A stretch of DNA of 64,000 nucleotides from assembly GCA_017482385.1 (NCBI GenBank), contig JAFUNI010000002.1, positions 1 through 64,000 of the forward strand. Direction: 5' to 3'. The position numbers and the translations under genes were made by a program. Positions 42,626 through 51,140 of the stretch are shown here, one piece after another. Source of the DNA: Oscillospiraceae bacterium. GTDB taxonomy: Bacteria; Bacillota; Clostridia; Oscillospirales; Oscillospiraceae. The notes under the pieces are model-generated. The model saw only the letters and a program-made list of their open reading frames with translations. It was not told the origin of the DNA and ran no database searches. Positions within the stretch are counted from its first letter, which is position 1. Each line of letters opens with the position of its first letter.

Positions 42626-43310
42626 TCCCAAGATCTTAGTGGTGGAGGACGATTCAACTGTCCGCAACCTGATCACTACTACTTTAAAATCCAATAACTA
42701 TGCTTACACAACCGCAGCCAACGGTGAAGCCGCCATTGCAGCCGCAACCACCCAGCAGCCGGATATTGTGTTTCTGGATCTGGGGTTACCGGATCTGGAC
42801 GGCGTGGAGGTCATTAAGCGTATCCGTTCCTGGTCCCAGATGCCCATTATCGTAATATCTGCCCGGAGTGAGGATGGGGACAAGGTTGCCGCGCTGGATG
42901 CGGGCGCTGACGATTATCTGACCAAGCCTTTTTCTGTCACAGAACTGCTTGCTCGTCTCCGGGTCGCGCAACGCCGAATTGCAACAATTGAGAGCAAGCC
43001 CGGTGATTCTGTGTTCCGCAACGGTAAATTGACAGTGGATTATGCCGCTGGCTGTGCTTTCCTAAACGGTGAGGAGCTGAAGCTGACCCCCACGGAGTAC
43101 AAGCTTCTGTTTCTGCTTGCAAAGGATGCGGGAAAGGTGCTGACTCACACTTATCTAACCAATAAGATCTGGGGCAGCGCCTGGGAAAGTGATATGGCAT
43201 CTTTGCGGGTGCATATGGCAACCTTGCGCAAGAAGCTGGAAAAGGATGCTCAGACCCAGTATATCCAAACCCATATCGGCATCGGATACCGGATGCTGAA
43301 GGTGGAATAA
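42618..43310 (+). CDS. KdpE-like response regulator
   Basis: 230 aa from ATG 42618, which overlaps the kinase stop by eight bases and follows GGAGG. Receiver domain with acidic pair (E10, D11, D12), phosphorylation site D54 (FLDLGLPD) and KPF lysine (~103). The C-terminal winged helix is OmpR type (LTPTEYKLLFLLA, then RVHMATLRKKLE and GIGYRM). It probably activates trkH through the direct repeats at 38523-38552. Confidence 0.88.
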   Translation: MNNPKILVVEDDSTVRNLITTTLKSNNYAYTTAANGEAAIAAATTQQPDIVFLDLGLPDLDGVEVIKRIRSWSQMPIIVISARSEDGDKVAALDAGADDYLTKPFSVTELLARLRVAQRRIATIESKPGDSVFRNGKLTVDYAAGCAFLNGEELKLTPTEYKLLFLLAKDAGKVLTHTYLTNKIWGSAWESDMASLRVHMATLRKKLEKDAQTQYIQTHIGIGYRMLKVE

Positions 43311-43316
43311 GGAAAG

Positions 43317-43353
43317 TTACACGGACCACCTTGGGTTTGAGGTGGTCCGTTGA
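43317..43353 (+). terminator. Terminator after the potassium operon
   Basis: A stem ACGGACCACCT with its complement around GGGTTTG, then TTGATTATTT. It is followed by a good -10 (TATAAT 43393-43398) for the next gene; no clear -35 is seen. Confidence 0.75.
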
Positions 43354-43421
43354 TTATTTACACTTTATCTTCAAAAGTTATCTGTGTTTTGATATAATAA
43401 ATATGAATGGGGTGAACCTCT

Positions 43422-45023
43422 ATGAAAATTCAATTTATCGGAGCAACCCATGAGGTAACAGGCAGTTGCACATTGTTGGAAGTGTGCGGCAAGAAGTACC
43501 TGGTGGACTGCGGTATGGAGCAAGGGATCGACGTACTTGAGAATGTGCCGATCCCTGTGCCTGCCAATACCATTGAGGCGGTCTTTCTGACACACGCCCA
43601 CATTGACCATTCCGGTATGCTACCAAAACTGTATAAGGACGGCTTCCGGGGCAATATTTACGCAACCACAACTACCTGCGATCTGTGCAACATTATGCTG
43701 CGGGACTCCGCCCACATTCAGGAATCCGAAGCGGAGTGGCAGAACCGGAAAGCACAGCGAGCCGGTGATGAATTAGTCGTACCGGTCTACACGATGGCAG
43801 ATGCCATTGGTGCCATCTCTCGTTTCCGTCCCTGCGAATACGGTCAGGTGATCCAGGCGGAGGAGGGCATCGTTGTTCGCTTTTCCGATATTGGACACTT
43901 GCTGGGCTCTACCTGTATTGAATTGTGGCTGACCGAGGACGGCGTTACCAAGAAAATCGTGTTCAGCGGTGATGTGGGCAACACCGATCAGCCACTGATC
44001 AAAGATCCTTTACCGGTGGAAGAAACGGACTACCTTGTTCTGGAATCCACCTATGGCAACCGTCTCCATGAAAAGCCCGGCAATACCGTTGGAGAGCTTG
44101 CAGATGTACTACAGCGGACCTTTGACCGGGGCGGCAATGTAGTGATCCCGTCCTTTGCGGTAGGAAGAACCCAGGAAATGCTGTTTGCCATCCGGCAGAT
44201 CAAGCAGGAAGGTATGGTTAAGGGGCACGACGGATTCCCGGTGTATGTGGACAGTCCCCTGGCGGTGGAGGCCACCGGTATATTCCTGCAATGCGACCAA
44301 AGCTGTTTCGACGAAGAAACAGCTGCTTTGGTAAGGCAAGGTATCAATCCCATATGGTTTGACGATATTTGCCTTTCCGTTACAAGCGACGAATCAAAGC
44401 AGATAAATCTTGATAGGCGACCCAAGGTGATCCTTTCTGCCAGCGGTATGTGCGAGGCGGGCCGTATTCGTCATCACCTGAAGCACAACCTTTGGGGTGA
44501 GGAAAATACCATTCTGTTTGTAGGTTATCAGGCAGAAGGTTCTCTTGGTAGAAAACTGCAGGACGGCGCACAGTATGTTCGCTTGTTCGGTGAAGATATT
44601 ACTGTCAATGCGGAGATCGCAGCGCTCCACGGCACCAGCGGTCACGCAGACCAGGCAGGCTTGATCCGATGGCTCGCAGGGTTCAAGGAAAAGCCTCAGA
44701 TGGTGTTTGTCAATCATGGCGATGACGGAGCCTGTATGATCTTCCAGAAACTGCTGACCCAGATGGGCTACTACGCAGAAGCACCCTACAGCAGCACTGA
44801 GTACGATTTGATAACCGGAAGAATGACTGTGTTTGCAGATTCCAAGCCCATTCGCCGGGAAGAGCAGACAAAGGGCTCTGCCAGAGCACGGGCGGTCTAT
44901 GGTGATCTGTTGTCAGCCGCAGAAGCGCTCCTTGCCTTTGTGAAAACCTGCAAAGGCCGCACCAACAAAGGCAACGCAAAACTCGCTTCACAAATTCGCA
45001 ATCTGATTGAAAAATGGAAATAA
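43422..45023 (+). CDS. MBL-fold beta-CASP hydrolase with RNA-specificity domain
   Basis: 533 aa. Metal motif HAHIDHSG (H58, H60, D62, H63), GDVGN acidic ligand, and the beta-CASP motifs (ESTYGNR, ILSASGMCEAGRI, LHGTSGHAD). Close relatives are CPSF-like RNases found in bacteria and archaea. It is cytosolic and probably acts on RNA, though the substrate is unknown. It stands at the head of the redox gene block with its own promoter. Confidence 0.82.
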   Translation: MKIQFIGATHEVTGSCTLLEVCGKKYLVDCGMEQGIDVLENVPIPVPANTIEAVFLTHAHIDHSGMLPKLYKDGFRGNIYATTTTCDLCNIMLRDSAHIQESEAEWQNRKAQRAGDELVVPVYTMADAIGAISRFRPCEYGQVIQAEEGIVVRFSDIGHLLGSTCIELWLTEDGVTKKIVFSGDVGNTDQPLIKDPLPVEETDYLVLESTYGNRLHEKPGNTVGELADVLQRTFDRGGNVVIPSFAVGRTQEMLFAIRQIKQEGMVKGHDGFPVYVDSPLAVEATGIFLQCDQSCFDEETAALVRQGINPIWFDDICLSVTSDESKQINLDRRPKVILSASGMCEAGRIRHHLKHNLWGEENTILFVGYQAEGSLGRKLQDGAQYVRLFGEDITVNAEIAALHGTSGHADQAGLIRWLAGFKEKPQMVFVNHGDDGACMIFQKLLTQMGYYAEAPYSSTEYDLITGRMTVFADSKPIRREEQTKGSARARAVYGDLLSAAEALLAFVKTCKGRTNKGNAKLASQIRNLIEKWK

Positions 45024-45062
45024 ACCGAACACAAAAGAACGCCTTTTTAGGAGGTGCAAAGA

Positions 45063-45383
45063 ATGGGATTCTTTCAATTCGTAAAAACACCGGATATCAA
45101 CCGGGGTATTGCGGATTGCCGCAATACCGAGGGCGCGGTCCTTTTGGATGTGCGTACACCCCAGGAGTACCGGGAGGGTCATATTCCCGGCAGCATAAAT
45201 ATTCCTCTGCAGCAACTTGACAAAGCGATCGATGCGTACGATAATAAAGCTGTCCACTTGTTTGTGTACTGCCACTCCGGTGCCCGCAGCCGTCAGGCAG
45301 CCGCCGTGCTGCAGTCTATGGGATATACCAATGTGACCAATATTGGCGGCATCACCGCTTATTCCGGAAAGGTGGAGAGGTAA
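45063..45383 (+). CDS. Single-domain rhodanese
   Basis: 106 aa from ATG 45063, after AGGAGGTG. Rhodanese fold with LDVRTPQEYREGHIPGS (~27-44) and active-site loop CHSGARS with C70. It transfers sulfane sulfur between thiols. Its stop is followed one base later by the CoA-disulfide-reductase-like gene, whose C-terminus carries a second rhodanese domain, so both likely handle persulfides. Confidence 0.87.
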   Translation: MGFFQFVKTPDINRGIADCRNTEGAVLLDVRTPQEYREGHIPGSINIPLQQLDKAIDAYDNKAVHLFVYCHSGARSRQAAAVLQSMGYTNVTNIGGITAYSGKVER

Positions 45384-45384
45384 T

Positions 45385-47076
45385 ATGAAAGTTGTGATCG
45401 TAGGCGGCGTGGCCGGTGGAGCCACAGCAGCAGCGAGAATCCGCAGACTGGATGAGAATGCAGAGATCGTCGTATTTGAGCGTTCGGGCTATATTTCCTA
45501 CGCCAACTGCGGCCTGCCTTACTATATCGGCGGTGTTATTGAAGATCCTGAGGATCTAACCCTCCAAACCCCGGAGAGCTTCTTCTCCCGGTTCCGTATT
45601 CACATGAAAGTACACCACGAAGTTACCGCAATTCATCCCGACAGAAAGACCGTTTCCGTAAAGGATCTGAAATCTGGTGAAGAATTTGAAGAGAGCTATG
45701 ACAAGCTGCTGCTTTCTCCCGGCGCAAAGCCTGTATGGCCGGACCTCCCGGGCATGGACAGTGACAAGCTGTTCTCGCTGCGTACCGTGGAGGACACCTT
45801 CCGGATCAAGGAATTTGTAGATCATAACAAACCTAAGTCCGCAGTCATGGTGGGCGGCGGTTTCATCGGTCTGGAGGTAGCGGAAAACTTAAGGGAATTG
45901 GGTATGGATGTGACCATCGTCCAGCGGCCTAAGCAGCTGATGAATCCCTTCGATGCAGATATGGCTTCCTTTATCCACAGCGAGGTTCGCAAGCACGGTG
46001 TAAAACTGGCACTTGGCTATAGTGTGGAGGGCTTTGAAGAGAAAGACGGCGGTATCAATGTGTTGCTGAAGAATAGAGAAGCCATCCATACGGATATGGT
46101 GGTGCTTGCCATTGGTGTCACCCCGGAATCCAGCCTTGCTAAAGATGCCGGTTTGGCTCTTGGCCTGAAGGGCAGCATTTTGGTCAATGACCGGATGGAG
46201 ACCTCCGTGCCCGACATCTATGCTGTTGGTGATGCGGTGCAGGTAAAGCACTATGTCACCGGTGAGGCTGCATTGATCGCACTGGCAGGGCCTGCCAACA
46301 AGCAGGGACGGATCGCTGCTGACAATATCTGCGGCGGCGACAGCCGGTACTTAGGCAGCCAAGGCAGTTCCGTGATTAAGGTCTTTGATATGACCGCAGC
46401 CACCACCGGCATTAACGAGACAAATGCCCTTAAGGCAGGACTTCCTGTGGATACGGTGGTGCTGTCTCCTATGAGCCAAGCCGGTTACTATCCCGGCAGC
46501 AAGGTCATGACTATGAAGGTGGTCTTTGAAAAGGAGACCTACCGTCTGCTGGGGGCGCAGATCGTCGGTTATGCAGGTGTTGACAAGCGCATTGATGTGT
46601 TGGCAACTGCCATCCGTGTCGGCATGAAGGCCACGGAGCTGAAGGATCTGGATCTTGCCTATGCGCCGCCCTATTCCTCTGCCAAGGATCCGGTCAATAT
46701 GGCAGGTTTTATGATCGACAATATTGCTCGGGGCATTTTGAAGCAGTGGCATCTGAAAAATGCGGATGCGCTTCCCAGGGACGGCAGTGTAACACTGCTG
46801 GACACCCGAACAGCAGGCGAATATAAACGGGGTCATATCGACGGCTTTCGTAATATTCCCGTGGATGAGTTGCGGCAGCGGCTTGAAGAGCTTGATCCCG
46901 GAAAGCCTGTGTATGTGATCTGCCAGAGCGGCCTTCGCAGCTATATCGCCAGCCGCATTCTGGAAGGCAACGGTTTTACCGCCTATAACTTTTCCGGTGG
47001 CTTCCGCTTCTACGATGCGGTGGTCAATGACCGTGCGCTGATCGAAAGCGCTTATAGCTGCGGAATGGATCAATAA
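45385..47076 (+). CDS. CoA-disulfide/persulfide reductase-like flavoenzyme with rhodanese domain
   Basis: 563 aa from ATG 45385. N-terminal FAD motif VGGVAGGATAAAR, redox Cys C42 in NCGLPYY, NAD-binding GGGFIGLE (~155-162), dimerisation domain (~330-445), then a rhodanese domain (LLDTRTAGEYKRGHI, catalytic C513 in CQSGLRS). This matches the CoADR-rhodanese class, which uses NAD(P)H to reduce CoA disulfide or CoA-persulfide. It may detoxify sulfane sulfur or oxidised thiols in this strict anaerobe. Confidence 0.88.
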   Translation: MKVVIVGGVAGGATAAARIRRLDENAEIVVFERSGYISYANCGLPYYIGGVIEDPEDLTLQTPESFFSRFRIHMKVHHEVTAIHPDRKTVSVKDLKSGEEFEESYDKLLLSPGAKPVWPDLPGMDSDKLFSLRTVEDTFRIKEFVDHNKPKSAVMVGGGFIGLEVAENLRELGMDVTIVQRPKQLMNPFDADMASFIHSEVRKHGVKLALGYSVEGFEEKDGGINVLLKNREAIHTDMVVLAIGVTPESSLAKDAGLALGLKGSILVNDRMETSVPDIYAVGDAVQVKHYVTGEAALIALAGPANKQGRIAADNICGGDSRYLGSQGSSVIKVFDMTAATTGINETNALKAGLPVDTVVLSPMSQAGYYPGSKVMTMKVVFEKETYRLLGAQIVGYAGVDKRIDVLATAIRVGMKATELKDLDLAYAPPYSSAKDPVNMAGFMIDNIARGILKQWHLKNADALPRDGSVTLLDTRTAGEYKRGHIDGFRNIPVDELRQRLEELDPGKPVYVICQSGLRSYIASRILEGNGFTAYNFSGGFRFYDAVVNDRALIESAYSCGMDQ

Positions 47077-47160
47077 TACGGATCATTTTCCTATCTGTAA
47101 ACCCGTCATTCTCTCTTGATAAGAGATAAAATAAAATCAATGAGGAGGCGCGGAAACCCT

Positions 47161-47823
47161 ATGAAACAAATGATATGCTCCATCTGTTCGTATACCTATG
47201 ACGAATCAGCTGGAATACCGGAGGCGGGCATTGCTCCAGGGACAAAATGGGAGGATCTCCCGTCTGATTGGAAATGCCCTTGGTGCGGTGCTGGCAAGGA
47301 CGCCTTTCGCCATAAGGAGGCTGCGGCGGAGGATTCTCCTGTACAGCCGACAGAAAAGCCCTATGTAGAGAAGGAACTCTCCGCCATGGAAATGAGCATC
47401 ATCTGCTCCAATCTGGCAAGAGGCTGTGAAAAGCAGTATCTTCCGGAGCAGGAAAAGGCATTCCGGCAGCTTGCGGATTTCTTTAAGTCCAAGGCAGAGC
47501 CAATGCCGTCAGCCGGTGTGCAGGAACTGCTGAAGCAGCTGGAACAGGATCTGAATGTTGGCTATCCCTACGCCAATGCGACGGCTTCTGAAAAACCGGA
47601 TCGGGGCGCTCTGCGATGTCAGGTATGGAGCGAGCGTGTGACCCGGATGCTCCAATCTCTGCTGACCCGTTACGTAGCGGAGGGCGACAGGATGCTGGAA
47701 AACACCGGTGTGTATGTATGCAGTATCTGCGGCTTCGTTTATGTTGGCGATGCAGCACCGGAGATGTGCCCTGTTTGCAAAGTCCCCAGCTGGAAGTTCG
47801 ACAAGATGGAAGGGAGGGCATAA
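47161..47823 (+). CDS. Protein with two rubredoxin-type domains and a helical centre
   Basis: 220 aa. Residues 1-50 are a canonical rubredoxin (C6, C9, C39, C42). Residues ~70-185 are helical with no metal motif. The last 35 residues form a short rubredoxin-like zinc/iron ribbon ([22 protein letters not shown]). An ATG at 47140 is possible but its GGAGG lies inside that frame. It probably carries electrons to the rubrerythrin module or to desulfoferrodoxin. Two bases separate its stop from the fusion gene's start. Confidence 0.8.
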   Translation: MKQMICSICSYTYDESAGIPEAGIAPGTKWEDLPSDWKCPWCGAGKDAFRHKEAAAEDSPVQPTEKPYVEKELSAMEMSIICSNLARGCEKQYLPEQEKAFRQLADFFKSKAEPMPSAGVQELLKQLEQDLNVGYPYANATASEKPDRGALRCQVWSERVTRMLQSLLTRYVAEGDRMLENTGVYVCSICGFVYVGDAAPEMCPVCKVPSWKFDKMEGRA

Positions 47824-47825
47824 AT

Positions 47826-48968
47826 ATGGCGGAAAAGTATGCAGTAAGAAACCTTCGTCTTTGCACAAAGGACTGTTTGTGCCTGTATGTGTGTCCTACC
47901 GGCGCAACAGACACAGAGAACAGTATTATTGATGCGAATAAATGCATCGGCTGCGGCAAATGTGCAGAGGCCTGTCCCTCTAGTGCTATCTCCATGATGC
48001 CGAAAACACTGCCGCCCCAGCAGCCGAAGGAGGAAGCTGTTGTGGAGACACTGAGAGTGCTGATTCAAAGCAAGGCTGCCGCAGAAGGCATTGCCTCGCA
48101 GTTGCCGGATGCCCTGAGTGTCGCAGTGGAAAGATCCTCCCGCCTGATGGCGGAGGACCTTTGCAGAGAGGCAGGCTTTATGCTGCCCCAGAGTGCGAAC
48201 ACCAGAGCGTTTCTGGAAACAGTCAGAAACTATCCCGGTGTCCCGGTGGATGCCGTAGAAACCCTTTTGACAACAATTCAGTTTAATGAGAAAACGGAGG
48301 CTAAGAAAATGGAAAAATGGAAATGCAGTATTTGCGGTTATGTTCATGAAGGTGCTATGACCCCTGATTTTAAGTGCCCGCTCTGCAAGCAAAGCGCAGA
48401 TAAGTTTGTGAAGGTAGAGGAAGCACCTGCCAAGAATCCCTTTGCAGGCTCCAAGACAGAGAAAAATTTGTGGGATGCCTTTGCCGGTGAGTCCCAGGCT
48501 CGGAACAAGTACACCTACTTTGCGTCTGTTGCTAAGAAGGCCGGCTATGAGCAGATCGCAGCCCTGTTCCTGCAGACTGCTGAAAATGAGAAGGAGCACG
48601 CAAAACTCTGGTTTAAGGCGCTGGGTGAGCTGGGCGATACTGCAGAAAACCTGCTGCACGCTGCAGAGGGTGAAAACTACGAGTGGACAGACATGTATGA
48701 CCGTATGGCCCGTGATGCGGACGAGGAGGGCTTCCATGAGCTGGCTGAGCAGTTCCGTGGTGTTGCCGCTATCGAGAAGACCCATGAGGAGCGCTATCGG
48801 AAACTACTGCACAATGTGGAGGCAAAGGCTGTCTTTGAAAAGAGCGGCGTTACCCTGTGGGAGTGCCGCAACTGCGGTCATCTGGTCATGGGTGTGAAGG
48901 CACCGGAGGTATGTCCTGTCTGTGCCCACCCCCAGGCATTCTTCGAGGTCCGGGCAGAAAACTACTAA
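47826..48968 (+). CDS. Ferredoxin-rubredoxin-rubrerythrin-rubredoxin fusion protein
   Basis: 380 aa in one frame. Residues 1-60: ferredoxin-like, with a C13/C17/C19/C23 cluster and a classical [12 protein letters not shown] (C40-C50). ~70-158: helical linker. ~162-195: rubredoxin with no long loop (C167, C170, then CPLC). ~200-345: rubrerythrin four-helix bundle with ExxH di-iron ligands ([25 protein letters not shown]). ~350-380: second rubredoxin (ECRNCG, CPVC). It likely reduces peroxide with electrons passed along the chain. An internal ATG at 48309 has its own GGAGG, so a ~219-aa rubrerythrin may also be made. Confidence 0.85.
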   Translation: MAEKYAVRNLRLCTKDCLCLYVCPTGATDTENSIIDANKCIGCGKCAEACPSSAISMMPKTLPPQQPKEEAVVETLRVLIQSKAAAEGIASQLPDALSVAVERSSRLMAEDLCREAGFMLPQSANTRAFLETVRNYPGVPVDAVETLLTTIQFNEKTEAKKMEKWKCSICGYVHEGAMTPDFKCPLCKQSADKFVKVEEAPAKNPFAGSKTEKNLWDAFAGESQARNKYTYFASVAKKAGYEQIAALFLQTAENEKEHAKLWFKALGELGDTAENLLHAAEGENYEWTDMYDRMARDADEEGFHELAEQFRGVAAIEKTHEERYRKLLHNVEAKAVFEKSGVTLWECRNCGHLVMGVKAPEVCPVCAHPQAFFEVRAENY

Positions 48969-48974
48969 GAATCT

Positions 48975-49013
48975 ATCCTTTAAAGGCAGTGAGCTTCTCG
49001 CTCACTGCCTTTA
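48975..49013 (+). terminator. Terminator after the redox operon
   Basis: A stem AAAGGCAGTGAG with its complement around a five-base loop, seven bases past the fusion gene stop. T-rich tail is weak. Confidence 0.7.
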
Positions 49014-49386
49014 GGGTTAGCTGAGCAATTTCTTGGTAAATAATAAAGTAATGAAAGAGCCGATGCTGTTTGCTCACAGCGCAGACCATGCTATGGGCTA
49101 CTGCGTAGACCAGGAACGCTACAAAAAAACAGTTAAGGATTTCCGGAAAACCTATGATTTTTAGATATAGAATTATCCCACCCGTGCTTGTTAAGACAAG
49201 GGTGGGATAATTACTTTTATTGCATAACATTCCTCTCGATATGAAGGTGCCCATTTTGACATCATAGTTGGCGATCATAGTAGATTTTTGCATATGAAAA
49301 TAAAGCCGTGTCGGTTTTTAGGGTAGGCACCATATGGCACAAAAAAGAAGAAAGCCTAAAACCCGTTGGGGTTCTAGGCTTTTTCT
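49014..49386. other. Island right end, mostly non-coding
   Basis: No convincing gene. A 37-codon frame at 49050 ends in KDFRKTYDF and may be a gene remnant. An inverted repeat AATTATCCCACCC...GGGTGGGATAATT spans ~49173-49213. A terminator-like stem with arms AGCCTA.AACCC/GGGTT.TAGGCT lies at ~49351-49383, oriented to end leftward transcription of the tRNA. Confidence 0.5.
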
Positions 49387-49462
<76 letters not shown>

Positions 49463-49507
49463 ATTTAGTTGACAGCTTGGGTATTATATCGCATCAATGC
49501 CCAATTG

Positions 49508-50389
49508 TCAACCCTTTTTTGCAAATTTTCGGCCCATTTTTTCCGCCGGCAGTTCCCCGGCCAAAGTGCTGCCCAAAATCAGCACCGCCCCCAGGATTCC
49601 CTGCCAGCCCAACGGTTCTCGCAACCACAGGGCAGACAGCACGATGGCGATCACGGGGTCTAAGTAGCTGAACAGCGCCACCGTCTGGGAGGGAAGCTTT
49701 CCCAGCGCGCCAAAATACAGCCAGTAGGCAATTCCCGTATGCACAATGCCCACCACCGCCAAAAGCGCATAATCCCTGCCCCGCATTTGGCTCATGCCAA
49801 AGCCCCCGGTCAGCAGGACATAGGGCAAAATCACCACAACAGCAGAGATAAGCTGCGCGATGGTTTTGTCGTATGCATCGATAGGGCCTAACTTCTTATT
49901 GAGGAACATCACCGTAGCGTACAGCACCGCAGCGCCCACGGCAAAAGCAATACCCTTTCCGCCGGAAATTCCACCCTCCGGCACCCCGGACACAAACACC
50001 ATACCCACCAGCGCCACGGCGCAGAGCAGGCTCTTTTTGAGCGTGAGTCGTTCGCCCAACAGGGGCGATGCCAGCACCAAAAACACCGGTGCCAAATAAT
50101 AGCAGATGGTAGCTGTGGCCACAGAGGTATGGTTATAGCTTTCAAAGAGGAACACCCAGTTAAGGCCCATTGCGCCGCCGGACAGGAGCAGCACCCACAA
50201 ATTCTTTTTCAGATTCTGCCATTGGATCTTTTTTCCTGTGACCGCCATGATCCCCAACAGGAAAAGCAACCCCAGCACACCCCGGAAAAACGCTACCGTT
50301 GCGCCGGGCAGGGGGATATAGCGCACAAAGATACCCACTGTGCCGAATATAGTCATTGCGGTCAGCAAGCTGCACTTTGCCTTGTTCAT
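49508..50389 (-). CDS. EamA/DMT-family transporter
   Basis: 293 aa from ATG 50389, which overlaps the rluA stop (ATGA). Ten hydrophobic helices in two EamA repeats, with the usual GLNWVFLFESY and SYLDPVIAIVLSALWLREPL segments. A plasma-membrane exporter or importer of small metabolites; the substrate is unknown. Translationally coupled to the pseudouridine synthase gene but not obviously related in function. Confidence 0.82.
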   Translation of the reverse strand: MNKAKCSLLTAMTIFGTVGIFVRYIPLPGATVAFFRGVLGLLFLLGIMAVTGKKIQWQNLKKNLWVLLLSGGAMGLNWVFLFESYNHTSVATATICYYLAPVFLVLASPLLGERLTLKKSLLCAVALVGMVFVSGVPEGGISGGKGIAFAVGAAVLYATVMFLNKKLGPIDAYDKTIAQLISAVVVILPYVLLTGGFGMSQMRGRDYALLAVVGIVHTGIAYWLYFGALGKLPSQTVALFSYLDPVIAIVLSALWLREPLGWQGILGAVLILGSTLAGELPAEKMGRKFAKKG

Positions 50390-50979
50390 TCCTCTACACT
50401 CCATTCAGGCTCTTTCTCAAATACATACGCCTGCCCCTTATAGGGGAAGCTGATCCGCCGGGAAAACAGCATCGGTTCTTTTCTTTCATCCCGGCTGCCG
50501 TACTTATGATCGCCCACCAAGGGGAATCCCCGGCTGGAAAACTGCACCCGGATCTGGTGGCTTCTGCCGGTATAAAGCCGGATATGCACCAGGCTCTGCT
50601 CCCCGGCCTTTATAAGCTGATAGGTCAGCCGGGCGGCTTTCACCCCGGCTCTTTGCCGTTTCACCACGAAGACCTTGTTCTTCCGGCTGTCCTTAAACAG
50701 CAGGTCTTCCCAATCTCCTTCAGCAGGGGGTGTGCCATGGACCAAGGCCACATATTCTTTCACCATTTCGCCCTTTGCTATGGCTGCTGACAGTTCGGCG
50801 GCGGCGTTTTTGTTCCGGGCATAGACCATCACACCGCCTACATTTTTGTCCAGCCGATGCAAGGGAAAAATCTCTCCGCCCAACTGCTCCCGGAGCGCCC
50901 CGGGCACTTGGCTTTCCGAATCCAGACCCACGGGCTTGACACAGGCCACAAAGTCCCGGTTCTCAAACAAAATCTCCAT
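50386..50979 (-). CDS. RluA-family pseudouridine synthase
   Basis: 197 aa. Catalytic motif HRLDKNVGG (Asp near residue 43), LTYQLI and the GRSHQIRVQF motif are all present. There is no S4 domain, so it is a short RluA-type enzyme that isomerises uridines in rRNA or tRNA. A GGAGG precedes ATG 50979. Confidence 0.88.
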   Translation of the reverse strand: MEILFENRDFVACVKPVGLDSESQVPGALREQLGGEIFPLHRLDKNVGGVMVYARNKNAAAELSAAIAKGEMVKEYVALVHGTPPAEGDWEDLLFKDSRKNKVFVVKRQRAGVKAARLTYQLIKAGEQSLVHIRLYTGRSHQIRVQFSSRGFPLVGDHKYGSRDERKEPMLFSRRISFPYKGQAYVFEKEPEWSVEE

Positions 50980-51074
50980 ACCGCCACCTCCTTTTGCTAC
51001 CAGTATAGCAGAGATTTTTCTAAAGTCAAAAGAAACAGGATTTTATTGCAATTTTTTAGCCGTTTCAGTATAAT

Positions 51075-51125
51075 AAGAGGCAAAGAGATTGCCACGTCGC
51101 TGTGCTCCTCGCAATGACGTGGTTG
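51075..51125. repeat. REP-like palindromic element upstream of ABC gene
   Basis: GATTGCCACGTC...GACGTGG with a CGCTGTGCTCCTCGCAAT loop. Similar short palindromes are scattered through many Firmicutes genomes. It overlaps the leader of the ABC transporter gene. Confidence 0.5.
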
Positions 51126-51140
51126 TTTGGGAGGTTTACT

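Noticed and set aside
48973-49293. 106-codon minus-strand frame at the island end
   Set aside because: It overlaps the operon terminator and an inverted repeat, and has no ribosome site or recognisable motif.
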